A stretch of DNA of 64,000 nucleotides from Tatumella punctata (GCF_039523735.1 NZ_BAAAFW010000025.1:120788-184787); one strand, 5' to 3'. Shown: positions 41,649 to 51,131, counted from the first letter of the stretch. Notes: a model not told the origin generated them from the letters alone. Translations and numbers: made by a program.

Positions 41649-42992
41649 TTATGATATCAGTTGCTGTTTATGGCGTTTTTCACTCAGCGTGGTTAACAGC
41701 AGCAGTAATACTGCCAGTATACAGCCGGCAATCATGACCATAAAACCGCCATTCCAGCCAAAAAAATCCACCGTATAACCAACAATTGCACTGGCGGCAA
41801 CCGATCCGCCAAGGTAACCAAACAGACCGGTAAATCCGGCGGCGGTGCCCGCTGCTTTTTTGGGTGCCAGCTCCAGCGCATGCAGACCAATCAGCATCAC
41901 CGGTCCGTAGATCAGAAAACCAATCACCACCATACAGGCCATATCAATGCCGGGGTTGCCGGGCGGGTTAAGCCAGTAAATAAGAGTGGCAATGGTCACC
42001 AGTGTCATAAAAAAGACGCCGGTGATCCCGCGGTTACCTTTGAAAATTTTATCTGACATCCAGCCGCACAACAGTGTTCCAGGGATACCGGCATATTCAT
42101 ACAGGAAGTAGGCCCAGGATGATTTATCCAGTGAAAAATTTTTAACTTCTTTCAGGTAGGTCGGAGACCAGTCGAGAATACCGTAGCGCAGTAAATACAC
42201 GAAGACATTGGCCAGCGCGATGTACCACAGTAATTTATTGGGCAGGATATATTGCGTAAAGATTTGCCGGGCGGTTAATTCAACTTCATGTTTCTCGTTA
42301 TAGTCTGCGGGATAGTCATTTTTGTAGGCTTCTATCGGGGGTAATCCGCATGACTGCGGGGTATCACGCATTAATCCATAGGCCAGCAAGGCTACGCCGA
42401 TAGCGGCAATCGCCGGCATATATAATGCGGCCTTCCAGTCATTAAACCAGGCCATCCCCAGCAGAAATAGCAGCGGAGGCAGGCCTCCGCCGACGTTATG
42501 TGCACAGTTCCATACGGAGACAATGCCTCCCCTTTCTTTCTGTGACCACCAATGGACCATGGTCCGGCCGCAGGGAGGCCAGCCCATCCCCTGAAACCAG
42601 CCACAGATAAACAGCAGCACAAACATAATCATAATACCGGATGTCGCCAGCGGGACAAATCCCATAACCAGCATGACGACTGCTGCCATTATCAGTCCTG
42701 CGGGTAAAAATACACGCGGGTTCGACCGATCAGATACTGAACCCATAATGAATTTAGAAAACCCATAGGCAATCGAAATTCCGGATAAGGCAAAACCCAG
42801 ATCGCCGCGGGAAAAACCCTGCTCGATCAGATAAGGCATAGCCAGGGTAAAGTTTTTACGAACCAGGTAATAAGCGGCGTAACCAAAGAAAATCCCGATA
42901 AAAATTTGCCAGCGCAGGCGACGATATAACGGATCGATGGCGGCCGGATCTGCCGGTGAAATATGGGGTGCGGGTTTAAACAGACTCAGCAT
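41649..42992 (-). CDS. glpT: Glycerol-3-phosphate transporter GlpT
   Basis: A 447-residue MFS antiporter (twelve hydrophobic segments) that imports glycerol-3-phosphate in exchange for phosphate. It is very close to E. coli GlpT: MLSLFKPAPH start, Arg45 in YYLVRKNF, WNCAHNVGGG with the conserved His (~165), LLRYGILDWSPTYL with the second Arg (~269). UhpT/UhpC are less similar. GGAGGG precedes the ATG at 42992; a GTG-like extension to 43016 is not needed. No glpQ is next to it, and it occupies the position of bioP (yigM) in E. coli. Confidence 0.95.
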   Translation of the reverse strand: MLSLFKPAPHISPADPAAIDPLYRRLRWQIFIGIFFGYAAYYLVRKNFTLAMPYLIEQGFSRGDLGFALSGISIAYGFSKFIMGSVSDRSNPRVFLPAGLIMAAVVMLVMGFVPLATSGIMIMFVLLFICGWFQGMGWPPCGRTMVHWWSQKERGGIVSVWNCAHNVGGGLPPLLFLLGMAWFNDWKAALYMPAIAAIGVALLAYGLMRDTPQSCGLPPIEAYKNDYPADYNEKHEVELTARQIFTQYILPNKLLWYIALANVFVYLLRYGILDWSPTYLKEVKNFSLDKSSWAYFLYEYAGIPGTLLCGWMSDKIFKGNRGITGVFFMTLVTIATLIYWLNPPGNPGIDMACMVVIGFLIYGPVMLIGLHALELAPKKAAGTAAGFTGLFGYLGGSVAASAIVGYTVDFFGWNGGFMVMIAGCILAVLLLLLTTLSEKRHKQQLIS

Positions 42993-43285
42993 TAACGTCC
43001 CTCCGGGAGAAAGCATTCCTTAAGTGTGGGCTGGCAATGGATAAGAATTTTCCGTCCTGCCAGCAGGATACCGGCCTCAGGGTAGCTTTCGTGACGGGAA
43101 TTACCTTGACTGAGTACACAGATGTTACAAATTAATGACAATTTATAGGTGTTTATAAGATGTCAGGGAAACCTGAGTCTCGTATCCGCCACTTTTCATG
43201 TTGACCGGCAACCGAGTCGCTGGCCGGATCACTCGCGGTTGCATACGTCGTTTTCGCCGGCAGGGAAATATTTCGCCGGAGGGAT

Positions 43286-44218
43286 TCAGAGTGCCGGATT
43301 TCTCTGACCTGCCGGCCGTGAAGCATCACGGACAAAAGGCAACTGTTCACAGGCGTGCTGCCGTGCAGAACGGATAAATGCCTCGGTCACTGGCTGACGT
43401 TGTTCACCGTCGCGTACCGCCGCATACAAACGGCTCCACAAACCTTCTCCGGGGGTTTTTGTGATAATCAGCTGCTGGCGTTCAAAACTTTCTACTACCC
43501 AGTGTGGTAACGCAGCAATACCCATTTTTGCAGCCACCATCTGAATCAGCAGCAAAGTATTATCAACACTTTTTAATGCCAGACTGATACCGGCAGGTTG
43601 CAGGAAATGTCGCCAGATATCCAGACGCTGACGCTGAACCGGATAAATCAGCAGAGTTTCGGTGCTAAGATCTTCAGGAGTAATAACGTCTTTTTTCGCC
43701 AGCGGATGGTCTGGTGCCATCACCAGCCGGACTTCAAAATCAAATAATGGTGAATAGTGCAATCCGCTGCGTGGCAGGATATCGGAGGTCAGTACAATAT
43801 CCAGTTCGCCCTGTTGTAATGCGGGCTGCGGATCAAAGGTAACACCGGATTTGAAATCGACCGCGACCCGCGGCCAGTTGCTGCCAAAAATATCCAGTGC
43901 CGGAGTCAGCCATTGAATACAGCTATGACATTCAATCGCAATTCGTAGCGTCGTCTGTTGGGGCTCATGACAGGATTGCAGTGCCTGCTGGATCTGAGGC
44001 AGGACCTGATCTGCCAGTTGCAGCAGTGTTTCCCCCTGTGGTGTAAAGCGTAAAGGCTGACTTTTCCGGACAAACAGCCGGAAACCGAGACGCTGCTCAA
44101 GGTCACTGAACTGATGAGAAAGAGCAGACTGGGTCTGATGTAAGTGTGCTGCGGCACCTGCCAGCGAGCCGGTTGTTCTGAGGGCCTGTAGGGTTTTCAG
44201 GTGCTTAATCTCGATCAT
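43286..44218 (-). CDS. metR: LysR-type regulator MetR
   Basis: A 310-residue LysR-family activator of methionine genes (metE, metH, glyA), with homocysteine as coregulator. The N-terminal winged helix reads IEIKHLKTLQALRTTGSLAG (20 shown) and HLHQTQSALSHQFSDLEQRL; the effector domain follows. Divergent from metE across 205 bp, the classical arrangement. Confidence 0.96.
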   Translation of the reverse strand: MIEIKHLKTLQALRTTGSLAGAAAHLHQTQSALSHQFSDLEQRLGFRLFVRKSQPLRFTPQGETLLQLADQVLPQIQQALQSCHEPQQTTLRIAIECHSCIQWLTPALDIFGSNWPRVAVDFKSGVTFDPQPALQQGELDIVLTSDILPRSGLHYSPLFDFEVRLVMAPDHPLAKKDVITPEDLSTETLLIYPVQRQRLDIWRHFLQPAGISLALKSVDNTLLLIQMVAAKMGIAALPHWVVESFERQQLIITKTPGEGLWSRLYAAVRDGEQRQPVTEAFIRSARQHACEQLPFVRDASRPAGQRNPAL

Positions 44219-44290
44219 GAGACGCCTTCATAGTGATGTTGAATTATTTGCGCTTGTGGATACAACAGTACCTGCAGATTATGGATGTGT

Positions 44291-44314
44291 AAACATCTGG
44301 ACGGCTAAACATCT
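44291..44314 (+). promoter_or_regulatory. MetJ operator: three tandem met boxes
   Basis: Three contiguous 8-mers, AAACATCT, GGACGGCT and AAACATCT, each match the met box AGACGTCT at six of eight positions. A weaker fourth box may precede at 44283. MetJ dimers with S-adenosylmethionine would bind cooperatively and repress metE and possibly metR. Confidence 0.8.
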
Positions 44315-44423
44315 GAAAAAATATTCTCAGCAACCTGTGACTTCCGGCAGGCGGGTGAATAATGGTACTGCTGCCATGGGCCCGGGGCTGAGACAGCGTC
44401 TTTCACTGACAGGAACTTATGCC

Positions 44424-46694
44424 ATGACAATTCAGAATCACACATTAGGATTTCCGCGGATCGGCCTGGGACGCGAACTGAAAAAAGCTCAGGAAAGCTA
44501 CTGGGCAGGTAAGTCCGGACAACAGGAGCTACTGGCAACCGGGCGTGAGCTCCGGGTGCGTCATTGGCAACAACAGAAGGATGCCGGGGTTGACTATATT
44601 CCTGTCGGTGATTTCGCATGGTATGACCATGTGCTGACAACCAGCCTGATGCTGGGTAATGTACCCGCCCGCCATCAGAGTACGGACGGTCAGACAGACC
44701 TGGATACCTTATTCCGTATCGCCCGAGGCCGGGCGCCGACTGGTGAACCCGCCGCAGCGGCAGAAATGACGAAGTGGTTTAATACCAACTATCACTACAT
44801 CGTGCCTGAATTTACCCGTGGTCAGACATTCACTCTGGCCTGGACCCAGTTACTGGACGAAGTGGATGAAGCACTGGCGCTGGGTTACCAGGTTAAGCCG
44901 GTCCTGCTGGGGCCGGTTACCTATCTGTGGCTGGGCAAAGTAAAAGGGGAAGTGTTTGATCGCCTGACGTTACTGCAGGATATTCTGCCGGTATACCAAC
45001 AGGTGCTTGCGGCGCTGGCTGAACGGGGTATTGACTGGGTACAGATTGATGAACCTGCGTTATCGCTGGAGTTACCGGCCAAATGGCTGAACGCTTTTAG
45101 CGAAGCTTATCAGGCATTGCAGGGTCATACCCGGCTATTGCTGACGACCTATTTTGACAGTATCAGCCAGAACCTGTCGGTCATCCGACAATTACCTGTA
45201 CAGGGATTGCATGTCGATCTGGTACACGGCCATGATGATATTCAGTGTATTCATAAGCAATTACCGACCGGCTGGCTATTGTCCGTCGGTGTCATTAACG
45301 GACGCAATGTATGGCGTGCCGACCTTAGCCGCTGGTTTGACCAGCTACAGCCTCTGGCCGCACAACGTGAAAATTTGTGGATAGGCACTTCATGCTCTTT
45401 ATTGCACAGTCCGATTGATCTGAGTACTGAGACCCGGCTGGATGATGATGTGAAAAGCTGGTTTTCTTTTGCGGTACAGAAATGTGACGAACTGTCGCTG
45501 CTGAGTCATGCCCTGAAGAGTAACGATCCGCTTGCTCTGGAAAGCCACAGTGCGCCGATCCGCGCCCGTGAACAATCATCACGGGTACATAATCAGGCAG
45601 TCGCTGACCGTTTACATGCTATTCACTCACGGGACAGCGAACGTCAGCACCATTACCCGATCCGCGCGGCAGCACAGCGGCAACGTTTCAGTTTACCGGC
45701 CTGGCCAACAACGACGATTGGTTCATTCCCCCAGACGACGGAGATCCGCAGCCTGCGGCTGGATTTCAGGCAGGGACGACTGGACAGCCATCACTACCGG
45801 ACCGGTATTTCTGAACATATCCGGCAGGCCATTGCTGAGCAGGAACGGCTGGGACTGGATGTGCTGGTGCACGGTGAAGCCGAACGTAATGATATGGTGG
45901 AATATTTCGGCGAACAGCTGGACGGTTTTGCTTTTACGCTGAATGGCTGGGTACAAAGCTATGGTTCACGTTGCGTCAAGCCGCCGATCATTATCGGCGA
46001 TATCAGTCGCCCGCAGCCTGTGACGGTTGAGTGGGCTACCTATGCCCAGTCCCTGACTGATAAACCCGTAAAAGGGATGCTTACCGGCCCGGTCACTATC
46101 CTCTGCTGGTCATTTCCGCGTGAAGATGTGAGCCGTGAAACTATCGCCAGGCAGATTGCGCTGGCGTTACGTGATGAAGTTGCCGATCTGGAAAATGCCG
46201 GTATTGGCATTATTCAGATTGATGAGCCTGCATTACGTGAAGGCCTGCCATTGCACGATTCTGACCGTGCAGCGTATCTGGCCTGGGCAGTTAATGCCTT
46301 CCGCTTAATGGCCGCTGTTGCTGATGACGCTACCCAGATCCATACCCATATGTGTTATTGCGAGTTTAATGACATTATGGCTGCGATTGCTGCCCTGGAT
46401 GCAGATGTCATCACCATCGAGACCTCGCGTTCCGATATGGAACTGCTGGAATCTTTTGAAGAGTTTGAATATCCGAATGAAATCGGACCGGGGGTCTACG
46501 ATATCCATTCCCCGAATATCCCTGATGTGGCCGGTATCGAAAATCTGCTGCGTAAAGCGGCAAAATATATTCCGGCGCAGCGGCTATGGGTGAATCCGGA
46601 TTGCGGACTAAAAACCCGTGGCTGGACTGAAACCCGTCAGGCGTTGGAAAATATGGTAACAGCAGCCAGAAATTTACGTCGCCAGTCAGCGTGA
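44424..46694 (+). CDS. metE: Cobalamin-independent methionine synthase
   Basis: A 756-residue enzyme that transfers a methyl group from methyltetrahydrofolate triglutamate to homocysteine. The N-terminal half begins TLGFPRIGLGRELKKAQESY; the catalytic C-terminal half has TTIGSFPQTTEIR, HGEAERNDMVEYFGEQLDGF, the zinc ligands in HTHMCYCEFND (His, Cys), and the final Cys in WVNPDCGLKTR. The ATG at 44424 has AGGAA eight bases upstream; longer in-frame reading crosses the MetJ operator and is rejected. Confidence 0.97.
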   Translation: MTIQNHTLGFPRIGLGRELKKAQESYWAGKSGQQELLATGRELRVRHWQQQKDAGVDYIPVGDFAWYDHVLTTSLMLGNVPARHQSTDGQTDLDTLFRIARGRAPTGEPAAAAEMTKWFNTNYHYIVPEFTRGQTFTLAWTQLLDEVDEALALGYQVKPVLLGPVTYLWLGKVKGEVFDRLTLLQDILPVYQQVLAALAERGIDWVQIDEPALSLELPAKWLNAFSEAYQALQGHTRLLLTTYFDSISQNLSVIRQLPVQGLHVDLVHGHDDIQCIHKQLPTGWLLSVGVINGRNVWRADLSRWFDQLQPLAAQRENLWIGTSCSLLHSPIDLSTETRLDDDVKSWFSFAVQKCDELSLLSHALKSNDPLALESHSAPIRAREQSSRVHNQAVADRLHAIHSRDSERQHHYPIRAAAQRQRFSLPAWPTTTIGSFPQTTEIRSLRLDFRQGRLDSHHYRTGISEHIRQAIAEQERLGLDVLVHGEAERNDMVEYFGEQLDGFAFTLNGWVQSYGSRCVKPPIIIGDISRPQPVTVEWATYAQSLTDKPVKGMLTGPVTILCWSFPREDVSRETIARQIALALRDEVADLENAGIGIIQIDEPALREGLPLHDSDRAAYLAWAVNAFRLMAAVADDATQIHTHMCYCEFNDIMAAIAALDADVITIETSRSDMELLESFEEFEYPNEIGPGVYDIHSPNIPDVAGIENLLRKAAKYIPAQRLWVNPDCGLKTRGWTETRQALENMVTAARNLRRQSA

Positions 46695-46760
46695 TCCGCT
46701 GCCGGCTTCTCTGTGAAAGCTATCCCCGGGGACAATCAGCGCCCCGGGTGACAGGAGAGA

Positions 46761-47633
46761 TTAACGTCCTTTTTTCTTTCTGCCCGGCTGAGTAAAACGC
46801 TTACGGGCTGCAGGTTTAGCTGCCGGTTTGTCCGCAGATTTTTGTGCTGGGCCATTTTTTTTCGCGGCAGGTTTCCCTTTGGGTTTGCCCTTATTTTCGG
46901 CAGGATCAAGGGATGAAGAGTGCTCAATCAGTCGGAACAGCTCGATCAGCTCATCATCCGTAAAATCACGCCACTCACCGGGAGGCAGCCCTTTCAGGCT
47001 GACATTCATGATCCGCACCCGCTCAAGTTTGGTGACTTCAAAACCGAAATGCTTACACATCCGGCGGATCTGACGGTTAAGTCCCTGTACCAGTGTGATA
47101 CGAAACACCATCGGCGCTTCTTTCTTCACTTTACATTTTTTAGTGACCGTACCCAGCATCGGCACACCGGCTGCCATACCCTGAATAAACTCATCGGTGA
47201 TCGGTTTGTTTACCGTAACCACATACTCTTTTTCGTGATCGTTACCGGCGCGCAGTATTTTATTGACCAGGTCACCGTGGTTGGTCAGGAAAATCAGCCC
47301 CTGGGAATCTTTATCCAGACGACCTATCGGGAATACTCGTTTGCTGTGATTCACGAAATCGACAATATTATCTTTTTCGCTTTCTTCGGTAGTACTGATA
47401 ATACCGGTCGGCTTATTGAGGGCGATCAGGACTAAATCTTCCTCGTTACGCGGCTCAATCAGCTGGCCGTTAACTTTCACCACGTCTCCGGCATACACCT
47501 GGTCACCGACAGCAGCACGTTTACCGTTAATAAACACGTTACCTTGCTCAATAAAACGGTCAGCATCGCGGCGAGAGCAAATACCGCTCTCACTGATGTA
47601 TTTGTTCAGTCGGGTCGATGAGTTGGTCAGCAT
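46761..47633 (-). CDS. rluF: 23S rRNA pseudouridine(2604) synthase RluF
   Basis: A 290-residue RsuA-family pseudouridine synthase. The N-terminal S4 RNA-binding domain (LNKYISESGICSRRDADRFI) is followed by the catalytic motif FPIGRLDKDSQGLIFLT (Asp) and LVQGLNRQIRRMCKHFGFEV. The C-terminal ~45 residues are a Lys/Ala/Pro-rich basic tail ending GRKKKGR, typical of RluF. In E. coli rluF (yjbC) is at another locus; here it lies between metE and udp, where ysgA would be. Confidence 0.94.
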   Translation of the reverse strand: MLTNSSTRLNKYISESGICSRRDADRFIEQGNVFINGKRAAVGDQVYAGDVVKVNGQLIEPRNEEDLVLIALNKPTGIISTTEESEKDNIVDFVNHSKRVFPIGRLDKDSQGLIFLTNHGDLVNKILRAGNDHEKEYVVTVNKPITDEFIQGMAAGVPMLGTVTKKCKVKKEAPMVFRITLVQGLNRQIRRMCKHFGFEVTKLERVRIMNVSLKGLPPGEWRDFTDDELIELFRLIEHSSSLDPAENKGKPKGKPAAKKNGPAQKSADKPAAKPAARKRFTQPGRKKKGR

Positions 47634-47736
47634 GAATTCTCCGAAAAAAGCGGACTATACCTCAGCCGGACGATGCTTAACATACTCAGTTTTACTCTCA
47701 GGGGGCTGAGGATGATGAAAACAGGCTCCCGCGATA

Positions 47737-47783
47737 AGCACGATATAGTACCGGACAGGATTTGTCCGGTACTATATCGTGCT
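47737..47783. repeat. Perfect 21-bp inverted repeat with 5-bp loop
   Basis: Arms at 47737-47757 and 47763-47783 are exact reverse complements around the loop GGATT. It lies between the sel1-type gene and rluF, both on the minus strand. No T-run follows on either strand. It would form a very stable hairpin in RNA; function unknown. Confidence 0.92.
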
Positions 47784-47796
47784 GGTGGCTGAAAGG

Positions 47797-48324
47797 TTAT
47801 TTTTTACCTGTCGTGACCTGCAACTGCGTACGGGTGGAACATGCCAGGATATTGCCTTTTTTACAGGCCATCCGTGCATATTTTAATGCGGTCCGTGGGT
47901 CTTTGGTCACACCGTGTCCATACCGGTACATATTGGCCAGATACAGCATCGCGTTACCGTCTCCGGCATCAGCGCCTTTCTGATACCACTGGCGGGCAGT
48001 GTCATAATTTTGCGGCACACCATAGCCATTCTCGTACAGGTGCCCGATAGCCTGATTCGCATCTGCTGACTGCAGCGCCAGTCCTTTCTGATAAAATTTC
48101 AGGGCTATTGGGTAGTTATCCCCGCCGCGTAACTCATAGACGGATCCTGCGGCAATACACTCAGCGGCCATGCCGGTATCACATTGGCTGATATGCTGTT
48201 GCAGTAGCTGTTGGTCAGGATAATCGCTGCTGCCGCCGGTAAACATACCATCAAAAAAGTTACCCAGGGTGCTGCACCCGGTCAGTGTCAGTACTGTCAT
48301 ACAGAGAATCAGCGTTTTTTTCAT
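47797..48324 (-). CDS. Sel1-repeat lipoprotein
   Basis: A 175-residue lipoprotein of unknown function. The signal peptide MKKTLILCMTVLTLTGC ends in a lipobox (LTGC, Cys17). The C-terminal two thirds holds Sel1-like repeats: ALKFYQKGLALQSADANQAI, IGHLYENGYGVPQNYDTARQ and LANMYRYGHGVTKDPRTALK. Sel1 repeats mediate protein-protein contacts. AGGAAAACGAT before the ATG at 48324 supports this start. Not part of this locus in E. coli. Confidence 0.82.
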   Translation of the reverse strand: MKKTLILCMTVLTLTGCSTLGNFFDGMFTGGSSDYPDQQLLQQHISQCDTGMAAECIAAGSVYELRGGDNYPIALKFYQKGLALQSADANQAIGHLYENGYGVPQNYDTARQWYQKGADAGDGNAMLYLANMYRYGHGVTKDPRTALKYARMACKKGNILACSTRTQLQVTTGKK

Positions 48325-48570
48325 ATCGTTTTCCTGTCTGTGACCGTAATGAACGTTCCCTGTATCGGGAAACGGCCGGTATTCAGTCACTCTGAGTGTA
48401 TCCCGGATAAAAGATGCTGCCTTCGGGGCCGTTCTGAATTTTTATCAGCCGTCCGCTCTGCGACGGGTTTTGTTAATGCATTTTATTGAAAATTATCAAT
48501 ATCCAGAAAATTCTATTTGCGAAACACATCCCGCATTTATCTGCCTTTGTATGTAATACCATTTTTTTAT

Positions 48571-48586
48571 ATTGATTCCCGTCACA
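48571..48586 (+). promoter_or_regulatory. CRP-cAMP site of udp
   Basis: ATTGATTCCCGTCACA matches TGTGA-N6-TCACA at eight of ten positions. Its centre is about 41.5 bp before the start predicted from the -10 TACAAT, a class II position as known at E. coli udp. Confidence 0.7.
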
Positions 48587-48606
48587 TAAAATGCCGGTGG
48601 TTCACG

Positions 48607-48612
48607 TACAAT
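48607..48612 (+). promoter_or_regulatory. -10 element of udp
   Basis: TACAAT at 48607-48612 lies 34 bp before the udp start codon. No good -35 is seen, as expected for a CRP-dependent class II promoter. Confidence 0.6.
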
Positions 48613-48646
48613 TGGGACATCATCCACTGTAGTTATCGAGGTTACT

Positions 48647-49408
48647 ATGTCGCAACCTGAAGTTTTCCATCTCGGACTGGCTAAAGCTGACCTTCAGGGA
48701 GCCACCCTGGCGATTGTTCCGGGTGATCCTGAACGGGTAAAAAAGATAGCGGAGCTGATGGACAATCCCCGCCAGCTGGCCGCACACCGTGAATTCACCA
48801 GCTGGATTGCTTTTATTGAAGGTAAGCCGGTTATTATTTGTTCTACCGGTATTGGCGGCCCGTCCACCTCTATCGCGGTGGAAGAACTGGCCCAGTTAGG
48901 GATACGTACTTTTTTACGGGTAGGGACAACAGGCGCGATTCAGCCGCATATTCATGTCGGTGATGTGCTGGTTACCACCGCTTCTGTCCGGCTGGACGGG
49001 GCGAGTCTCCACTTTGCGCCGCTGGAGTTCCCTGCGGTAGCTGATTTTACCTGTACCACAGCTCTGGCGGAGGCTGCCCGTCATGCCGGTGCAACTACCC
49101 ATATCGGGGTTACTGCATCCTCAGATACGTTTTACCCGGGCCAGGAACGTTATGACACCTTCTCAGGAAGAGTGGTGAAATCTTTCCGCGGATCGATGGA
49201 AGAGTGGCAGTCGATGGGAGTGCTGAACTATGAAATGGAGTCAGCCACCTTACTGACCATGTGTGCCAGCCAGGGCCTGAGAGCAGGTATGATCGCCGGG
49301 GTAATTGTAAACCGCACCCAGAAAGAGATCCCTGACAGTGCCACCATGAAAAAAACCGAAAGTCAGGCGGTACAGATCGTAGTAAACGCAGCCAAATCGT
49401 TGTTATAA
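48647..49408 (+). CDS. udp: Uridine phosphorylase
   Basis: A 253-residue PNP/UDP-family enzyme that splits uridine to uracil and ribose-1-phosphate. Motifs: IVPGDPERVKKIAELMDNP (phosphate loop), STGIGGPSTSIAVEELAQLG, RVGTTGAIQPHIHVGD and MGVLNYEMESATLLTMC. The length equals the E. coli enzyme. GAGGT before the ATG; upstream CRP site suggests catabolite control. Confidence 0.97.
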   Translation: MSQPEVFHLGLAKADLQGATLAIVPGDPERVKKIAELMDNPRQLAAHREFTSWIAFIEGKPVIICSTGIGGPSTSIAVEELAQLGIRTFLRVGTTGAIQPHIHVGDVLVTTASVRLDGASLHFAPLEFPAVADFTCTTALAEAARHAGATTHIGVTASSDTFYPGQERYDTFSGRVVKSFRGSMEEWQSMGVLNYEMESATLLTMCASQGLRAGMIAGVIVNRTQKEIPDSATMKKTESQAVQIVVNAAKSLL

Positions 49409-49421
49409 CTCTTCTTATACG

Positions 49422-49450
49422 GGGTTGCGTTATCCGGAGGATAGCGCAAC
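49422..49450 (+). terminator. Stem-loop after udp
   Basis: A 13-bp stem with one wobble pair forms between GGTTGCGTTATCC and GGATAGCGCAACC. It lacks a clear T-run, so it may be an mRNA 3'-end stabiliser or part of a weak terminator. Confidence 0.45.
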
Positions 49451-49537
49451 CGGCATCTTATCTCCGCGAAAATTATCTGGACATCTATACAGTGCGACTC
49501 TACCTTTCCTTTAACAGTGTGTTAAGCGGGGAAACGG

Positions 49538-51052
49538 GTGGATACGCAACTTATTATTTCAGGATGTCTGCTGCTGGGTGGTGCCGGTCTTGGCTGGCTG
49601 GTCGCTGTACTTCGGTCGGGCCATCAACTGGCGGCCTATGCTGCTGAACAGCGGGTCAGGCAGGAAACGGTCGATCAGTTACAGCAGGTTCTGGGTTCAG
49701 AGCAGCAGTCCGGCCGGCAGAAAGATCTCGAACTCCGGCAGTTACATGGCACGGTTGCCGCACAGCAGGAAAAACTGCAACAGCTGACATACTGGCGTGA
49801 ACAGAGTGAACAACTCAGCCAGGAACTGCGCCATCAGGCGGATATCTATCGGGCGCAGGAAGCCGAACTGCGTGAAGTGACTACCCGGCTGGAGGACACC
49901 CGGCTGGCGGCCGAAGAAAAACAGCGTGTACTGATCAACAGCGAACAGCGACTGGCGGCACAATTCGAAAATCTGGCCGGCCGCATTTTCGAACACAGCG
50001 GCCGCCGTTTCGATGAGCAAAACCGGCAAAGTCTGCAGGGTCTGCTGACACCCCTGCGGGAACAGCTGGACGGCTTCCGGCGGCAGATTAATGACAGTTT
50101 TAGCAGTGAGGCCCGTGAGCGGCATACGCTTACACATGAAATCCGTCAGTTACAAAAACTGAATAGTCAAATGGCTCAGGAAGCCGTTAACCTGACCCGC
50201 GCCCTGAAAGGGGATAATAAAACCCAGGGGAACTGGGGGGAGGTTATCCTGGCGCGTGTGCTGGAAGCATCAGGACTGCGGGAAGGCTATGAATATGAGA
50301 CTCAGGTCAGCATTCAGCGTAATGACGGGCGTTATCAGCCTGATGTTATTGTGCATTTGCCGCAGAATAAGGATGTGGTAATTGACGCTAAAATGACACT
50401 GGTGGCCTATGAGCGCTATTTTAACGCCGAAGATGACCTGCTACGTGAACAGGCGGCGCGTGAGCATATCTCCGCAATGCGTAATCACCTGCGGTTACTC
50501 AGCCGTAAAGATTACCAGCAACTGCCCGGAGTAAAATCGCTGGATTATGTCTTAATGTTTATTCCGGTCGAACCGGCGTTTTTACTGGCACTGGACAGAG
50601 AGCCTGAGCTGGTTAATGAGGCACTGCAACAGAACATTATGCTGGTCAGTCCGACGACGCTGTTGGTGGCCTTACGGACCATCAGTAATCTCTGGCGTTA
50701 TGAACATCAAAGCCAGAATGCGCGGGATATTGCAGAAAAAGCCGGCAGGCTATATGACAAAATGCGCTTGTTTGTCGACGATATGCAGAGCATGGGCAAC
50801 CATCTTGATAAAGCCCGCGACAGCTACCAGCAATCGATGAAAAAACTGACCGAAGGGCGGGGCAATCTGGTAGCAAGGGCTGAGGCTTTTCGCCATATGG
50901 GGGTGGAAGTCCGGCGACCGATAGATCCGAAAATAACCGCGAAAGCCCTTTCATTTGATTTACCACCAGAAGATGACCCGCAGGACGGCGAAAGCACTCT
51001 GGCCGGCCTGCAGAATACGTGGGACAATAAGGCCCCTCCGGGGAATAGCTGA
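49538..51052 (+). CDS. rmuC: DNA recombination protein RmuC
   Basis: A 504-residue protein of the RmuC family, which limits inversion at short inverted repeats; the nuclease-like core has an unproven activity. An N-terminal membrane/hydrophobic segment (~5-24) is followed by a long Gln-rich coiled coil (~30-140) and the conserved core NLTRALKGDNKTQGNWGEVI (20 shown), YQPDVIVHLPQNKDVVIDAK and LVSPTTLLVALRTISNLWRY. Start GTG at 49538. Confidence 0.94.
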   Translation: MDTQLIISGCLLLGGAGLGWLVAVLRSGHQLAAYAAEQRVRQETVDQLQQVLGSEQQSGRQKDLELRQLHGTVAAQQEKLQQLTYWREQSEQLSQELRHQADIYRAQEAELREVTTRLEDTRLAAEEKQRVLINSEQRLAAQFENLAGRIFEHSGRRFDEQNRQSLQGLLTPLREQLDGFRRQINDSFSSEARERHTLTHEIRQLQKLNSQMAQEAVNLTRALKGDNKTQGNWGEVILARVLEASGLREGYEYETQVSIQRNDGRYQPDVIVHLPQNKDVVIDAKMTLVAYERYFNAEDDLLREQAAREHISAMRNHLRLLSRKDYQQLPGVKSLDYVLMFIPVEPAFLLALDREPELVNEALQQNIMLVSPTTLLVALRTISNLWRYEHQSQNARDIAEKAGRLYDKMRLFVDDMQSMGNHLDKARDSYQQSMKKLTEGRGNLVARAEAFRHMGVEVRRPIDPKITAKALSFDLPPEDDPQDGESTLAGLQNTWDNKAPPGNS

Positions 51053-51131
51053 ATAGTGGTGGCGTAACGTGCCTGGCCTTCGGGAGTCTGGTACACTTCA
51101 GACAGTATTGATTACAGAGCAGGTAATACCG

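Noticed and set aside
43017..43285. GlpR or CRP operators before glpT
   Set aside because: Only weak half-matches were found by eye; nothing close to consensus.
46802..47073. Plus-strand ORFs opposite rluF
   Set aside because: They mirror the Lys/Ala-rich tail and catalytic region of rluF on the other strand and have no family features.
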